Positions 1 through 5,772 of a DNA stretch of 5,949 nucleotides are shown in pieces. The notes below the pieces were generated by a model. The model was not told the origin of the DNA. It made no database searches and saw nothing but the letters and a program-made list of their open reading frames with translations. Within the stretch, counting starts at the first letter, position 1, and every line of letters begins with the position of its first letter. Both the position numbers and the translations under genes were made by a program. The stretch lies in contig JAEWIW010000413.1 of assembly GCA_023386855.1 (NCBI GenBank), positions 1-5,949 on the forward strand. Reading direction: 5' to 3'. Source of the DNA: Bacteroidota bacterium (lineage in GTDB: Bacteria; Bacteroidota; Bacteroidia; Chitinophagales; Chitinophagaceae).

Positions 1-882
1 GTATTTCCGGCTTTTCGAAGGCGCTATGCCCGCCTGCTTTTTGAAGAACTTGCTGAAAGCCGCAACAGAGCTATAATTGAGTTGCTGGCTTACCATCGTG
101 ATATTATTGTCGGGATTGTTCAACAAAAGCCTGGCCTCGTTCACCAGTGCTTCGGCTAAGATCTCTCCCGGGGTTTTGCCTGCAATTTCCCTGCACACCT
201 GGATAAGATATTTATCCGAGATGAATAGCCTGGAACTATAAAACTGTAAGGGTTCCTGTGACCTGAAGTGGAAGGCAACCAGTTTCATGAATTTGAGGAA
301 TAATTCTTCTTCACGACTAACCGTTTTCTTTCTCTTCAGATGGTAATATGATGAATAGATCTCTGCCGTTTCGAACAACAGGTTAAAGATTAGGCTTTGC
401 ATGATCTCGTTATGAAATACACCATCATGTTTCGATCGTTCATACATCCGGGTAAATAAATCTCCCAGCATTTCCCATTCACTTTTCTTTAGTTTAAGCT
501 GGGCAAGAGAATTATAATTGAAGAAACCCAGGTGCTCGAGTTGCCTTGCATCGAGGATATTTTTTAGCAGGAATGCTCTTTCAAAAATCAACACTCTTGC
601 CCTGAAATCCTTGCTGTGATCCTTCACCTGGAGAAGCGTAGAAGGGATGGCGCTTAAAAACATGCCACGTCGGATCAATAGCTTTTCATTATTGACCAGC
701 AGCGTAGCCTGCCCTGATGAACATAAAACATATACATAAAAGTCTGCACGAAAAGCTTCTTTGGGATAAGAAACAATTCCTGCTTCATTGGAAATGAACC
801 AGGCCCCTGAAGCATCCTTGTATCCGAATAATTTCAGGATGGTGCTGATATTTTTTGTATAGTTTCTCACCCGCGTTATCAT
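1..882 (-). CDS. AraC-family transcriptional regulator (3' end cut by the window edge)
   Basis: I translated this frame by hand: 294 codons run from ATG at 882 to the window edge with no stop. An in-frame TAG lies a short way upstream at about 928. Residues 1-190 form an N-terminal ligand or dimerisation region of the AraC type, with no recognised enzyme motif. Residues about 196-294 are the double helix-turn-helix DNA-binding domain. The first helix pair covers about 212-242 (SSRLFISDKYLIQVCREIAG). The second covers about 261-294 and closes with FFKKQAGIAPSKSRK, matching the usual FFKKxxGxSPxxYRK ending, so only a few residues are missing. The usual Tyr of that ending is Ser here. The gene follows the efflux operon on the same strand, behind a terminator. 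By position it is probably the operon's regulator, which is inference. No Shine-Dalgarno is present, and the start is uncertain because a promoter-like element abuts the ATG; GTG at 870 is an alternative. Confidence 0.92.
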   Translation of the reverse strand, partial: MITRVRNYTKNISTILKLFGYKDASGAWFISNEAGIVSYPKEAFRADFYVYVLCSSGQATLLVNNEKLLIRRGMFLSAIPSTLLQVKDHSKDFRARVLIFERAFLLKNILDARQLEHLGFFNYNSLAQLKLKKSEWEMLGDLFTRMYERSKHDGVFHNEIMQSLIFNLLFETAEIYSSYYHLKRKKTVSREEELFLKFMKLVAFHFRSQEPLQFYSSRLFISDKYLIQVCREIAGKTPGEILAEALVNEARLLLNNPDNNITMVSQQLNYSSVAAFSKFFKKQAGIAPSKSRKY

Positions 883-913
883 CAAAAATAAGAAGCAGTG
901 GGTTGTGCACAAA
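883..913 (-). promoter_or_regulatory. Bacteroidota-type promoter for the AraC regulator gene
   Basis: On the minus strand, TTTG at 913-910 is followed by exactly 19 nt and then TATTTTTG at 890-883. This matches the Bacteroidota consensus of a -33 TTTG, a spacer of about 19-21 nt and a -7 TAnnTTTG box. The -33 element lies at the tail of the upstream terminator's T-run. The -7 box touches the ATG at 882, so a transcript starting 4-7 nt further on would begin inside or after that codon. Either the real start is downstream (GTG at 870), or the match is fortuitous in T-rich DNA. Confidence 0.45.
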
Positions 914-942
914 AAAATCGCCCACTATTGAAATAGCGGGCG
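911..942 (-). terminator. Rho-independent terminator of the efflux operon
   Basis: Read on the minus strand, arms at 942-934 (CGCCCGCTA) and 927-919 (TAGTGGGCG) form a 9-bp GC-rich stem with one G-U pair and a 6-nt loop. After one A (918) comes a run of seven T residues at 917-911. It begins 7 nt after the permease stop codon, so it should end the tolC-hlyD-permease transcript and separate it from the AraC gene. The opposite strand has no T-run after the stem, so the terminator is one-directional. Confidence 0.88.
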
Positions 943-949
943 ATAACCT

Positions 950-2146
950 TTAAATACCTGCAGCAACAGACTTTTGCGCCTTTTGTAACTGCATTTTCTT
1001 TTTAGTGTTTGCGATCTTTATCCTCAATAGTATTACCATCAATGCCCAGCAAACAAGGCTCATCAGCAGGAGATACCTGATATGTGGTTGTGCATCCGCA
1101 TAACTTCCCCCATACACAGCAAGCTTCCTGAAACCCTGTAAAAATTGTGTTAGCGGTAAGGTGTTGCCAAGAACATGTATCCATCCTGGCATGGCTTCCA
1201 ATGGCCAGGTGAAGCCGCTGAGAAGAAAGGAGGGTGTGGCAATGACCATCAATAATTCCGTTGCTCTTAGCTGGTTTGGTATAGCCAGGGAGAACAGCAT
1301 TCCTACAAACATGCAGGCCAGGCTGAACACGGTTACCAATAGTACCATTGGCCAGTTGAATACCCGGATATCAATCCTGAACATGGGATAAAAAGAACCT
1401 ACCAGCAGCCACATGCCGGCAATTAAAGGGAAAAAGGGAACGGCTTTCAAAAGAATATGATAGTTACTGTTGGTACTTATCCTGGTGAGCTTTTTAAAAT
1501 ATCCATCTTCAAAGTCCCTGGCGAACACGAGTCCTAGTGCAAGGAAGATAACCTGTTGCATAATGGTTCCAATAATTCCCGGCACCATCAGTTCGAGGTA
1601 ATTACCCGCCGGGTTATAGAACCTTGTATAGTTTACTTTGAATGGCTCATATCTTTGTGAAGCAGTTTGCGCATCCATTCCTGCTTTTTTCAATGCTTCA
1701 ATTTCCATCCCTGCATTAAGTGTTCCCATGACCGTTTGGATGGCCCTGCTGGCAAAGTTGGCTGTAACCAGGTTGCCTGTATTAATGTCGGCCAATACTT
1801 CAGGATATTTCTTTTGTAAAATACCAGCTTCGAATCCTGTTGGTATCCTGATCACCGCAACATATTCCTTTGAAGGCATTTCTTCCGCAATATTCCCATC
1901 ATCATATTGAACCTTTGCAATAAGGAGGTTTTCATTCTCATCGAGTGCTTCAATGATCATAGCACTTAATGAAGTATGATCTTCATCTATCACCACCACT
2001 GGCATATCGGTGATCTTACCGTACTTATACACCTGGATAAATAATAATCCATAAAGTATAGGTGCACCGAAAAAGATGAGCAGTAATACCCTGTTGGAAA
2101 ATATCCTTTTCCATTCCACGCGTAATAGTTTCCTGAATGTTTTCAT
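950..2146 (-). CDS. ABC-2 type transporter permease (YhhJ/YbhS-like) of a tripartite efflux system
   Basis: This 398-residue inner-membrane protein has the layout of the ABC-2 permease family (Pfam ABC2_membrane_3): one N-terminal membrane helix (about 20-38), a large periplasmic domain (about 45-180), then five helices at about 187-208, 233-254, 265-289, 297-315 and 358-376. The family's C-terminal signature is clear in SGFTWPLEAMPGWI (about 310-323), followed by the LPLTQFLQGFRKL stretch. The cytoplasmic segment after helix 2 reads RDFEDGYFKKLTRIS (210-224), where relatives usually carry a RExExGTxxxLxxxP-type motif that contacts the ATPase; here the GT and the Pro are absent. The gene starts 9 nt after the hlyD stop, suggesting translational coupling. 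No ATP-binding subunit is encoded in the operon, so an ATPase would have to come from elsewhere, or the protein works differently. The substrate cannot be inferred from sequence. Confidence 0.93.
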   Translation of the reverse strand: MKTFRKLLRVEWKRIFSNRVLLLIFFGAPILYGLLFIQVYKYGKITDMPVVVIDEDHTSLSAMIIEALDENENLLIAKVQYDDGNIAEEMPSKEYVAVIRIPTGFEAGILQKKYPEVLADINTGNLVTANFASRAIQTVMGTLNAGMEIEALKKAGMDAQTASQRYEPFKVNYTRFYNPAGNYLELMVPGIIGTIMQQVIFLALGLVFARDFEDGYFKKLTRISTNSNYHILLKAVPFFPLIAGMWLLVGSFYPMFRIDIRVFNWPMVLLVTVFSLACMFVGMLFSLAIPNQLRATELLMVIATPSFLLSGFTWPLEAMPGWIHVLGNTLPLTQFLQGFRKLAVYGGSYADAQPHIRYLLLMSLVCWALMVILLRIKIANTKKKMQLQKAQKSVAAGI

Positions 2147-2155
2147 CTTGAACAG

Positions 2156-3121
2156 TTATGGTTTGATAAATACGGTGGAGTTATTGTAAAGCCCTGGTGT
2201 TTCATTAAGCTGTTCGGGTCTTAACCTTATTTCGTATAAACTTTCACCTGGCTTTCTGTTCGGTGCAGTGCTGGTATTATCGGCATACCTTGGCAATTGT
2301 TTTACCGCTACAATTTTTGCAGCGATGATCCTTTCTTCTCCTGGAATGCCTATGTTGAGTTTTTGACCAACCTTGTATTGGCTGATCTCTTTTTCATTTA
2401 TGCTGAACCTGAAATACAACGACTGGTTTACTGTGCCGGTAACAAAACTATATCCTGGCGTGGCAAGTTCTCCTTCCTGCAGGTTCACAGATTCGATAAG
2501 CATATCAGAAGGGGCAACGAGGTATCGTTCTTTTTCTGCCTGGAATACTTCGTTGCGTGCTCCAAGTGCCCGCTGCACCTGTCCTTTGGCGCTTTGGATG
2601 GTTTCCTTCCTGGTGCCGGAAAGGATCTCTTTTTGTTTTGCCTTAATGGCTTTTACCTGTGCCTGCGACATCTCGAATTTTGATCTTGCGTCATCGAACT
2701 GCTGGGCAGGGATAAGAGAATCACGAAACATATTTTCCAGTCGATGGTAACTTTGCCTGGCGAACAACATCTGCGCTTCTGCTGCTTCTACCTGGCTTTG
2801 AACTTGCTGGAGCTGGTCTTCTGTAGCCCCATTTTTGGCCAGGTCTAATTGTCCCATCGCTGCTTCCAATGCACCATTGGCCTGCTCCAGTTTTGCCGCT
2901 ATCTCCGGAACCGAAACAATGGCCAGGGTATCGCCCTTATGTACCTGTTGCCCTTCCTGGATAAAAATCTTTTCTATCCTTCCTGCTATTTTGGGGGCAA
3001 TATCAATGGTTTCAAGTTTTACTTTTCCTTCCGGGCTAATTTGGGTTTGTTCATGTTCACCGCAGGAGCTTAACACGATTGCGGGTAATATCATGAGGAA
3101 TGTGGTAAACCAATTTTTCAT
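2156..3121 (-). CDS. HlyD-family periplasmic adaptor (membrane fusion) lipoprotein
   Basis: This 321-residue adaptor bridges an inner-membrane transporter and a TolC channel. The N-terminus is a lipoprotein signal (hydrophobic 5-17, lipobox LSSC with Cys20 followed by Gly21), so it is probably lipid-anchored rather than held by a transmembrane helix. The first lipoyl half-motif is at about 40-70 (PKIAGRIEKIFIQEGQQVHK), and its partner at about 200-222 (VAPSDMLIESVNLQEGE). Between them, about 73-197 is a long alpha-helical hairpin. The hairpin tip at about 122-146 (RQSYHRLENMFRDSLIPAQ, then a FDDA turn) resembles the TolC-docking tip of the family. A beta-barrel domain follows at about 233-275. 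The gene sits 41 bp after tolC and 9 bp before the permease, as in YhiI/YbhG-type systems. The start at 3121 is supported by the lipoprotein signal. Confidence 0.94.
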   Translation of the reverse strand: MKNWFTTFLMILPAIVLSSCGEHEQTQISPEGKVKLETIDIAPKIAGRIEKIFIQEGQQVHKGDTLAIVSVPEIAAKLEQANGALEAAMGQLDLAKNGATEDQLQQVQSQVEAAEAQMLFARQSYHRLENMFRDSLIPAQQFDDARSKFEMSQAQVKAIKAKQKEILSGTRKETIQSAKGQVQRALGARNEVFQAEKERYLVAPSDMLIESVNLQEGELATPGYSFVTGTVNQSLYFRFSINEKEISQYKVGQKLNIGIPGEERIIAAKIVAVKQLPRYADNTSTAPNRKPGESLYEIRLRPEQLNETPGLYNNSTVFIKP

Positions 3122-3129
3122 GTAATAAA

Positions 3130-3145
3130 ATATTTAAAGGTTGTT
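3130..3145 (-). repeat. 16-nt leader upstream of hlyD, identical to the tolC leader
   Basis: On the minus strand the sequence AACAACCTTTAAATAT occupies 3145-3130 and ends 8 nt before the hlyD ATG. The same 16 nt occurs before tolC at 4541-4526. The gap between tolC and hlyD is only 41 bp, and this leader fills much of it. No Shine-Dalgarno is present, so the element may contribute to translation initiation; that role is inference. Confidence 0.6.
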
Positions 3146-3162
3146 GAAATTGAGTTGTGCTA

Positions 3163-4527
3163 TTATTGCAATAAAGTTCCACTTAGATCTGCCGCTTTGA
3201 GTGCTGCCCTGCGTTGATCAAATACTGCCTGCTCATAATCAAAGCCGGCTTTTTCCAGGTCGTTCATGGCGCTGAGTAATTCAGTCATAGTAGTAAGTCC
3301 ATTGATGTATTGCTTCTTCACAAAATCATAGGTTTCCCTTGTTAAGGCAATCTCCTTTTTTTTCAGTGCAAGTTTTTGGGTGTTCACCTGGTAATCCTGT
3401 TTTGCTTTTTGATAACCAAGGGTCAGTAGTTCCCTGGCTGATCTTTCCTGTACCTGCAGTGCTTCTATCTCCATGGATTCCTTGCGTGCATTGTTTCTTG
3501 CCGCAAGTCCATCGAATAAATTCCACTGAAGCTTAATGCCCGCTGCCCATTTGGGTTCCAGGAGTGAAAGATCCTTGTCGCGCAGTTCATACTGGCCAAA
3601 GGCAACCAGCTTTGGAATGTATTCAGATAACTCGGCTTTAGCCTTGTACTTTCTTGCCTCCATTCCTTCATGAAGCGCTTTTATTTCGGCTCTTTCAGCA
3701 GGTTGTATGGTTACATCAAAATATGCAGCCACCAGTTCCGGCTTCATCCGCCCTAATTCCTTTATATCGACGCCCGTAAGTTGGTGAAGCTTGTGGAGCA
3801 GGATTTTTTTATTGCTTTCATTTTCTATTTTTTTGTACTCAAGTCTTTGCCTTGCAAGCGTTATTTTTTTCCTGTCGAGTATGGTTGCCAAACCATTCTT
3901 AATGGCTCCTTCAACAAATTTATTTTGTTGTTCCAGCAACTCGGCTGTACTGTTTATAATGGCATCGCTTTTATGCAGTAATGCCAGCTGGTCATATACC
4001 TCTGAAACTTCCAGCCATAATTTGGTTTGTTCTTTTTGAGATAAATGATCGAGCGCTTTTTGCTGATGTTCATATGCACGCAATCCATTTTTGATCTTTG
4101 TTCCACCGAAGAGCAGCCATTGCCCGGTGAGGGTGGTTTTGAAAATATTCTTTTCCTGTATGGGGCTTACAGGTTGCAGGGGAATAGTTGAGGGAAGAGG
4201 GTTGTTGAAAGGGATTCCTGCCGCCTCCTTGATGAGCAGGCCCTGTGTTCCCATTAATAATTGCTGGAGGTTACCCGGGAAAACAATATCATCGTTCAGC
4301 CTGGTATAACCGGCCGTTACTCCGATTTTTGGGAGGTAATTGAAACGGGCCGACTGCATATCGATCCCGGTTACTTGTTTCCTGATCTGCAACAATTGCA
4401 AACTGTCGTTTTGCTTTGTTGCTTCACTATAAAGCCATTGAATATCTTCATTGAAATATTGCGCAACTGCTCCTGAATAAACAAATAGCACCGCTATTGC
4501 CAGCATGATCTTTTTCATTCCATTCAT
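3163..4527 (-). CDS. TolC-family outer-membrane efflux channel
   Basis: This 454-residue protein is an outer-membrane channel of the OEP/TolC family. It carries a Sec signal peptide, with basic KK at 5-6, a hydrophobic core at about 7-17 and probable cleavage at AVA|Q (22/23). The family's internal duplication is visible: YLPKIGVTAGYTRL (64-77) with GQWLLFGGTKIKNGLRA (135-151) corresponds to YIPKLVAFGQYELRD (303-317) with LQWNLFDGLAARNNARK (333-349). Each pair marks a beta-hairpin followed by long coiled helices (about 150-250 and 345-445). It is the first gene of the efflux operon and would form the exit duct docking onto the HlyD adaptor. ATG at 4527 gives MNGMKKIML; an internal ATG at 4518 gives the more usual MKKIML start, and leader spacing favours it. 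The extra three residues have no consequence for function. Confidence 0.94.
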   Translation of the reverse strand: MNGMKKIMLAIAVLFVYSGAVAQYFNEDIQWLYSEATKQNDSLQLLQIRKQVTGIDMQSARFNYLPKIGVTAGYTRLNDDIVFPGNLQQLLMGTQGLLIKEAAGIPFNNPLPSTIPLQPVSPIQEKNIFKTTLTGQWLLFGGTKIKNGLRAYEHQQKALDHLSQKEQTKLWLEVSEVYDQLALLHKSDAIINSTAELLEQQNKFVEGAIKNGLATILDRKKITLARQRLEYKKIENESNKKILLHKLHQLTGVDIKELGRMKPELVAAYFDVTIQPAERAEIKALHEGMEARKYKAKAELSEYIPKLVAFGQYELRDKDLSLLEPKWAAGIKLQWNLFDGLAARNNARKESMEIEALQVQERSARELLTLGYQKAKQDYQVNTQKLALKKKEIALTRETYDFVKKQYINGLTTMTELLSAMNDLEKAGFDYEQAVFDQRRAALKAADLSGTLLQ

Positions 4528-4541
4528 ATTTAAAGGTTGTT
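4526..4541 (-). repeat. 16-nt leader upstream of tolC, identical to the hlyD leader
   Basis: AACAACCTTTAAATAT at 4541-4526 on the minus strand is identical to 3145-3130 before hlyD, and the flanking bases differ on both sides. Measured to the ATG at 4518, the gap is 7 nt, against 8 nt for hlyD. Measured to the ATG at 4527, the element overlaps the start codon. This is the main sequence argument for 4518 as the real tolC start. Confidence 0.6.
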
Positions 4542-4556
4542 ATGAATCTGATCATG

Positions 4557-4564
4557 CAAAGCTC
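4557..4564 (-). promoter_or_regulatory. Candidate -7 box of the efflux operon promoter
   Basis: GAGCTTTG (4564-4557, minus strand) matches the Bacteroidota -7 consensus TAnnTTTG at five of the six defined positions. It ends about 30 nt before the first tolC ATG. The expected -33 position, about 20 nt upstream, has no TTTG but is occupied by the proximal copy of the TTTGTCCA direct repeat (minus-strand reading TGGACAAA). A weak promoter whose -33 region is covered by an activator site would explain this layout, but it is inferred from spacing alone. Confidence 0.35.
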
Positions 4565-4584
4565 CTGAATGCGCGAGTTGTTTA

Positions 4585-4613
4585 TTTGTCCAATATTCGT
4601 TATTGTTTGTCCA
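4585..4613. promoter_or_regulatory. Direct-repeat operator, probable AraC-family binding site
   Basis: TTTGTCCA occurs at 4585-4592 and again at 4606-4613 on the plus strand. The copies are perfect, in the same orientation and exactly 21 bp apart, with flanking agreement extending the match to TTnTTTGTCCAnnAT. Two direct half-sites two helical turns apart are the standard footprint of AraC-family proteins. The site lies 58-86 nt before the first tolC ATG, downstream of the DUF1080 terminator. The natural candidate to bind it is the AraC protein encoded at the end of the operon; that pairing is inference from neighbourhood. Confidence 0.6.
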
Positions 4614-4619
4614 GAATGT

Positions 4620-4654
4620 TTTAAATAATAAAGCACCAGCGAAGCCGGTGCTTT
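4620..4654 (-). terminator. Rho-independent terminator of the DUF1080 gene
   Basis: On the minus strand, AAAGCACCGGC (4654-4644) and GCTGGTGCTTT (4640-4630) form an 11-bp stem with one G-U pair and a 3-nt TTC loop. TATTATTTAAAA follows. It lies 20 nt after the DUF1080 stop codon, so it should separate that gene from the efflux operon. The T-tract is interrupted, so termination may be less efficient than at the 911-942 terminator. Confidence 0.82.
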
Positions 4655-4674
4655 TAATAATTGCAATAGAAAAA

Positions 4675-5610
4675 TTACTTCGCAGGAGTGATAATGATAT
4701 TCCTGTATTCAATGGGGCCATGATCGCCCTGGATCATGATGGGCCCCGGGAGTTCTTCATGGCTGTCCAATGCTCCACCTGTTATACCGGGTATATCCTG
4801 GTTACAGATGATATTTTTACCGTTGGCTACGATATTAACATTCCTTCCCACCAGGGTGATATCATAGGTCTGCCATTCGCCCGCTTGCTTTGCAGCCATT
4901 TCAGTTGGCGTCAAAAAACCATAGATCGCTCCCAGCAGGTGCTTTTCAGGTTCTCTTCCATAGTCATCCTCGATCTGCACTTCATAGCGGCCGCGTAAGT
5001 AAACGCCACTGTTGCTTCCCTTTGGGCAACGGAATTCTACGTGAAGTTTGAAGTCGTTGTACTTTTCTTTGGTGATAAGATTGGCACCCGACTTATCACT
5101 TTTCATAATACCATTGTTTACGGTCCACTGGTTATTGCCCAATGCGATCCACTGGTCCATATTGTTGTCACCAATCAGTTGAACGGGAGTGCCCCAACCT
5201 GGTTCTTTTTCCTTACGTAACAGAGGAGCTTTCCTGGCAGTCCACTGGTAAGTTTTTCCATTGGCAGCAGTCATGGTGCCTGCTAATGAATCGCCCTGGA
5301 AATTTCCTTCAAACTTTAGATCGTTGTTTTCCTCTTCCCATTGAGGTGGCAGGCTGAAGCTGATCTTATTGTCGTTGAACAGCACACTGGAAACTGGTCT
5401 TGCACTTCCTGTTATACCAACATAGGAGCCTACAAATCTTTTAGAACCGGAATGTACCACTTCCAGCCAGGATGGATATTCTTTTCCATTTTCATGGATC
5501 GACATATCCCATCTTCCTTCAATAGGAGATTGGGCTGATAGGTTTAAAGTGCCAAAGCTTAACGCCATTAAAAGCACTAAGAATAATGATTGAAACCCTG
5601 GTTTACGCAT
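4675..5610 (-). CDS. Secreted DUF1080 (3-keto-disaccharide hydrolase family) protein with an extra N-terminal domain
   Basis: This 311-residue protein has a Sec signal peptide (hydrophobic about 8-22, probable cleavage LSA|Q at 26/27), so it is periplasmic or secreted. Residues about 30-126 form a separate small beta-rich domain (starts IEGRWDMSIHENG, ends NGKTYQWTARK) that I do not recognise. Residues about 141-309 are the Pfam PF06439 domain, a concanavalin-like fold. Its hallmarks are SNSGVYLRGRYEVQIEDDYG (199-218), GAIYG (227-231), AGEWQTYDITLVG (243-255), NGKNI (263-267) and the closing PGPIMIQGDHGPIEYRNI (288-305). Characterised members act on 3-keto-glycosides, and the family is common in Bacteroidota carbohydrate use. 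The activity and substrate here are inferred from the family only. It is monocistronic, with its own terminator, and no partner oxidoreductase is visible in this window. The signal peptide beginning MRK supports the start. Confidence 0.9.
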   Translation of the reverse strand: MRKPGFQSLFLVLLMALSFGTLNLSAQSPIEGRWDMSIHENGKEYPSWLEVVHSGSKRFVGSYVGITGSARPVSSVLFNDNKISFSLPPQWEEENNDLKFEGNFQGDSLAGTMTAANGKTYQWTARKAPLLRKEKEPGWGTPVQLIGDNNMDQWIALGNNQWTVNNGIMKSDKSGANLITKEKYNDFKLHVEFRCPKGSNSGVYLRGRYEVQIEDDYGREPEKHLLGAIYGFLTPTEMAAKQAGEWQTYDITLVGRNVNIVANGKNIICNQDIPGITGGALDSHEELPGPIMIQGDHGPIEYRNIIITPAK

Positions 5611-5669
5611 ATGGTTATTTTATTGGTTTGTTGAAATAAACATCCGGAGAGGACTTAGCCATTGCTAAT

Positions 5670-5692
5670 GTAATAAGAAATGCTTTTATTAC
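5670..5692. repeat. Inverted repeat in the divergent intergenic region
   Basis: GTAATAA at 5670-5676 is mirrored by TTATTAC at 5686-5692, giving 7-bp perfect arms 9 bp apart, 60-82 bp upstream of the DUF1080 start. In plus-strand RNA the stem would extend by a G-U and an A-U pair. It has the size of a dimeric-regulator operator, but AT-rich palindromes arise easily by chance. Confidence 0.35.
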
Positions 5693-5717
5693 TCCTGTTA
5701 ATATTCCCAGGACCCTC

Positions 5718-5729
5718 CAAACAGGTTTG
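5718..5729. repeat. Short palindrome in the divergent intergenic region
   Basis: CAAAC at 5718-5722 and GTTTG at 5725-5729 form perfect 5-bp arms around AG. It lies between the divergent DUF1080 and MFS genes, 36 bp upstream of the candidate MFS -7 box. It could be a small operator. No gene in the window points to a specific binder. Confidence 0.25.
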
Positions 5730-5764
5730 TAATATTTGTCACGAAACCCAGGTCAAGCTTTCGA

Positions 5765-5772
5765 TAGTTTTG
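5765..5772 (+). promoter_or_regulatory. Candidate -7 box for the MFS transporter gene
   Basis: TAGTTTTG is an exact match to the TAnnTTTG consensus and lies 23 nt before the ATG at 5796, leaving room for a short untranslated leader. The nearest upstream TTTG (5735-5738) is 26 nt away rather than the usual 19-21, so the -33 element is poor or absent. Confidence 0.42.

Noticed and set aside
945..956. 12-nt match to the tolC/hlyD leader in inverted orientation (AACCTTTAAATA on the plus strand)
   Set aside because: It covers the permease stop codon and lies in the opposite orientation to the two leaders. A 12-nt AT-rich match of this kind can arise by chance and has no gene to serve.
2297..2750. 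Overlapping plus-strand open frames of 125-128 codons inside hlyD
   Set aside because: They lie wholly opposite a confidently identified HlyD adaptor, have no recognisable domain, and are rich in Cys, Ser and Phe, as expected of antisense translation of a helical protein gene.
4603..4998. Plus-strand 131-codon open frame opposite the DUF1080 3' end
   Set aside because: It crosses the DUF1080 terminator and runs antisense to the conserved C-terminal DUF1080 motifs. It shows no protein family features.
5735..5740. TTTGTC near the MFS gene as a further copy of the TTTGTCCA operator half-site
   Set aside because: The match stops after six bases and has no partner at 21 bp, so there is no support for the same regulator acting here.
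5706..5752. CCCAGG direct repeat (5706-5711 and 5747-5752), 41 bp apart
   Set aside because: Only six bases match, and the 41-bp period fits a regulator site no better than chance.
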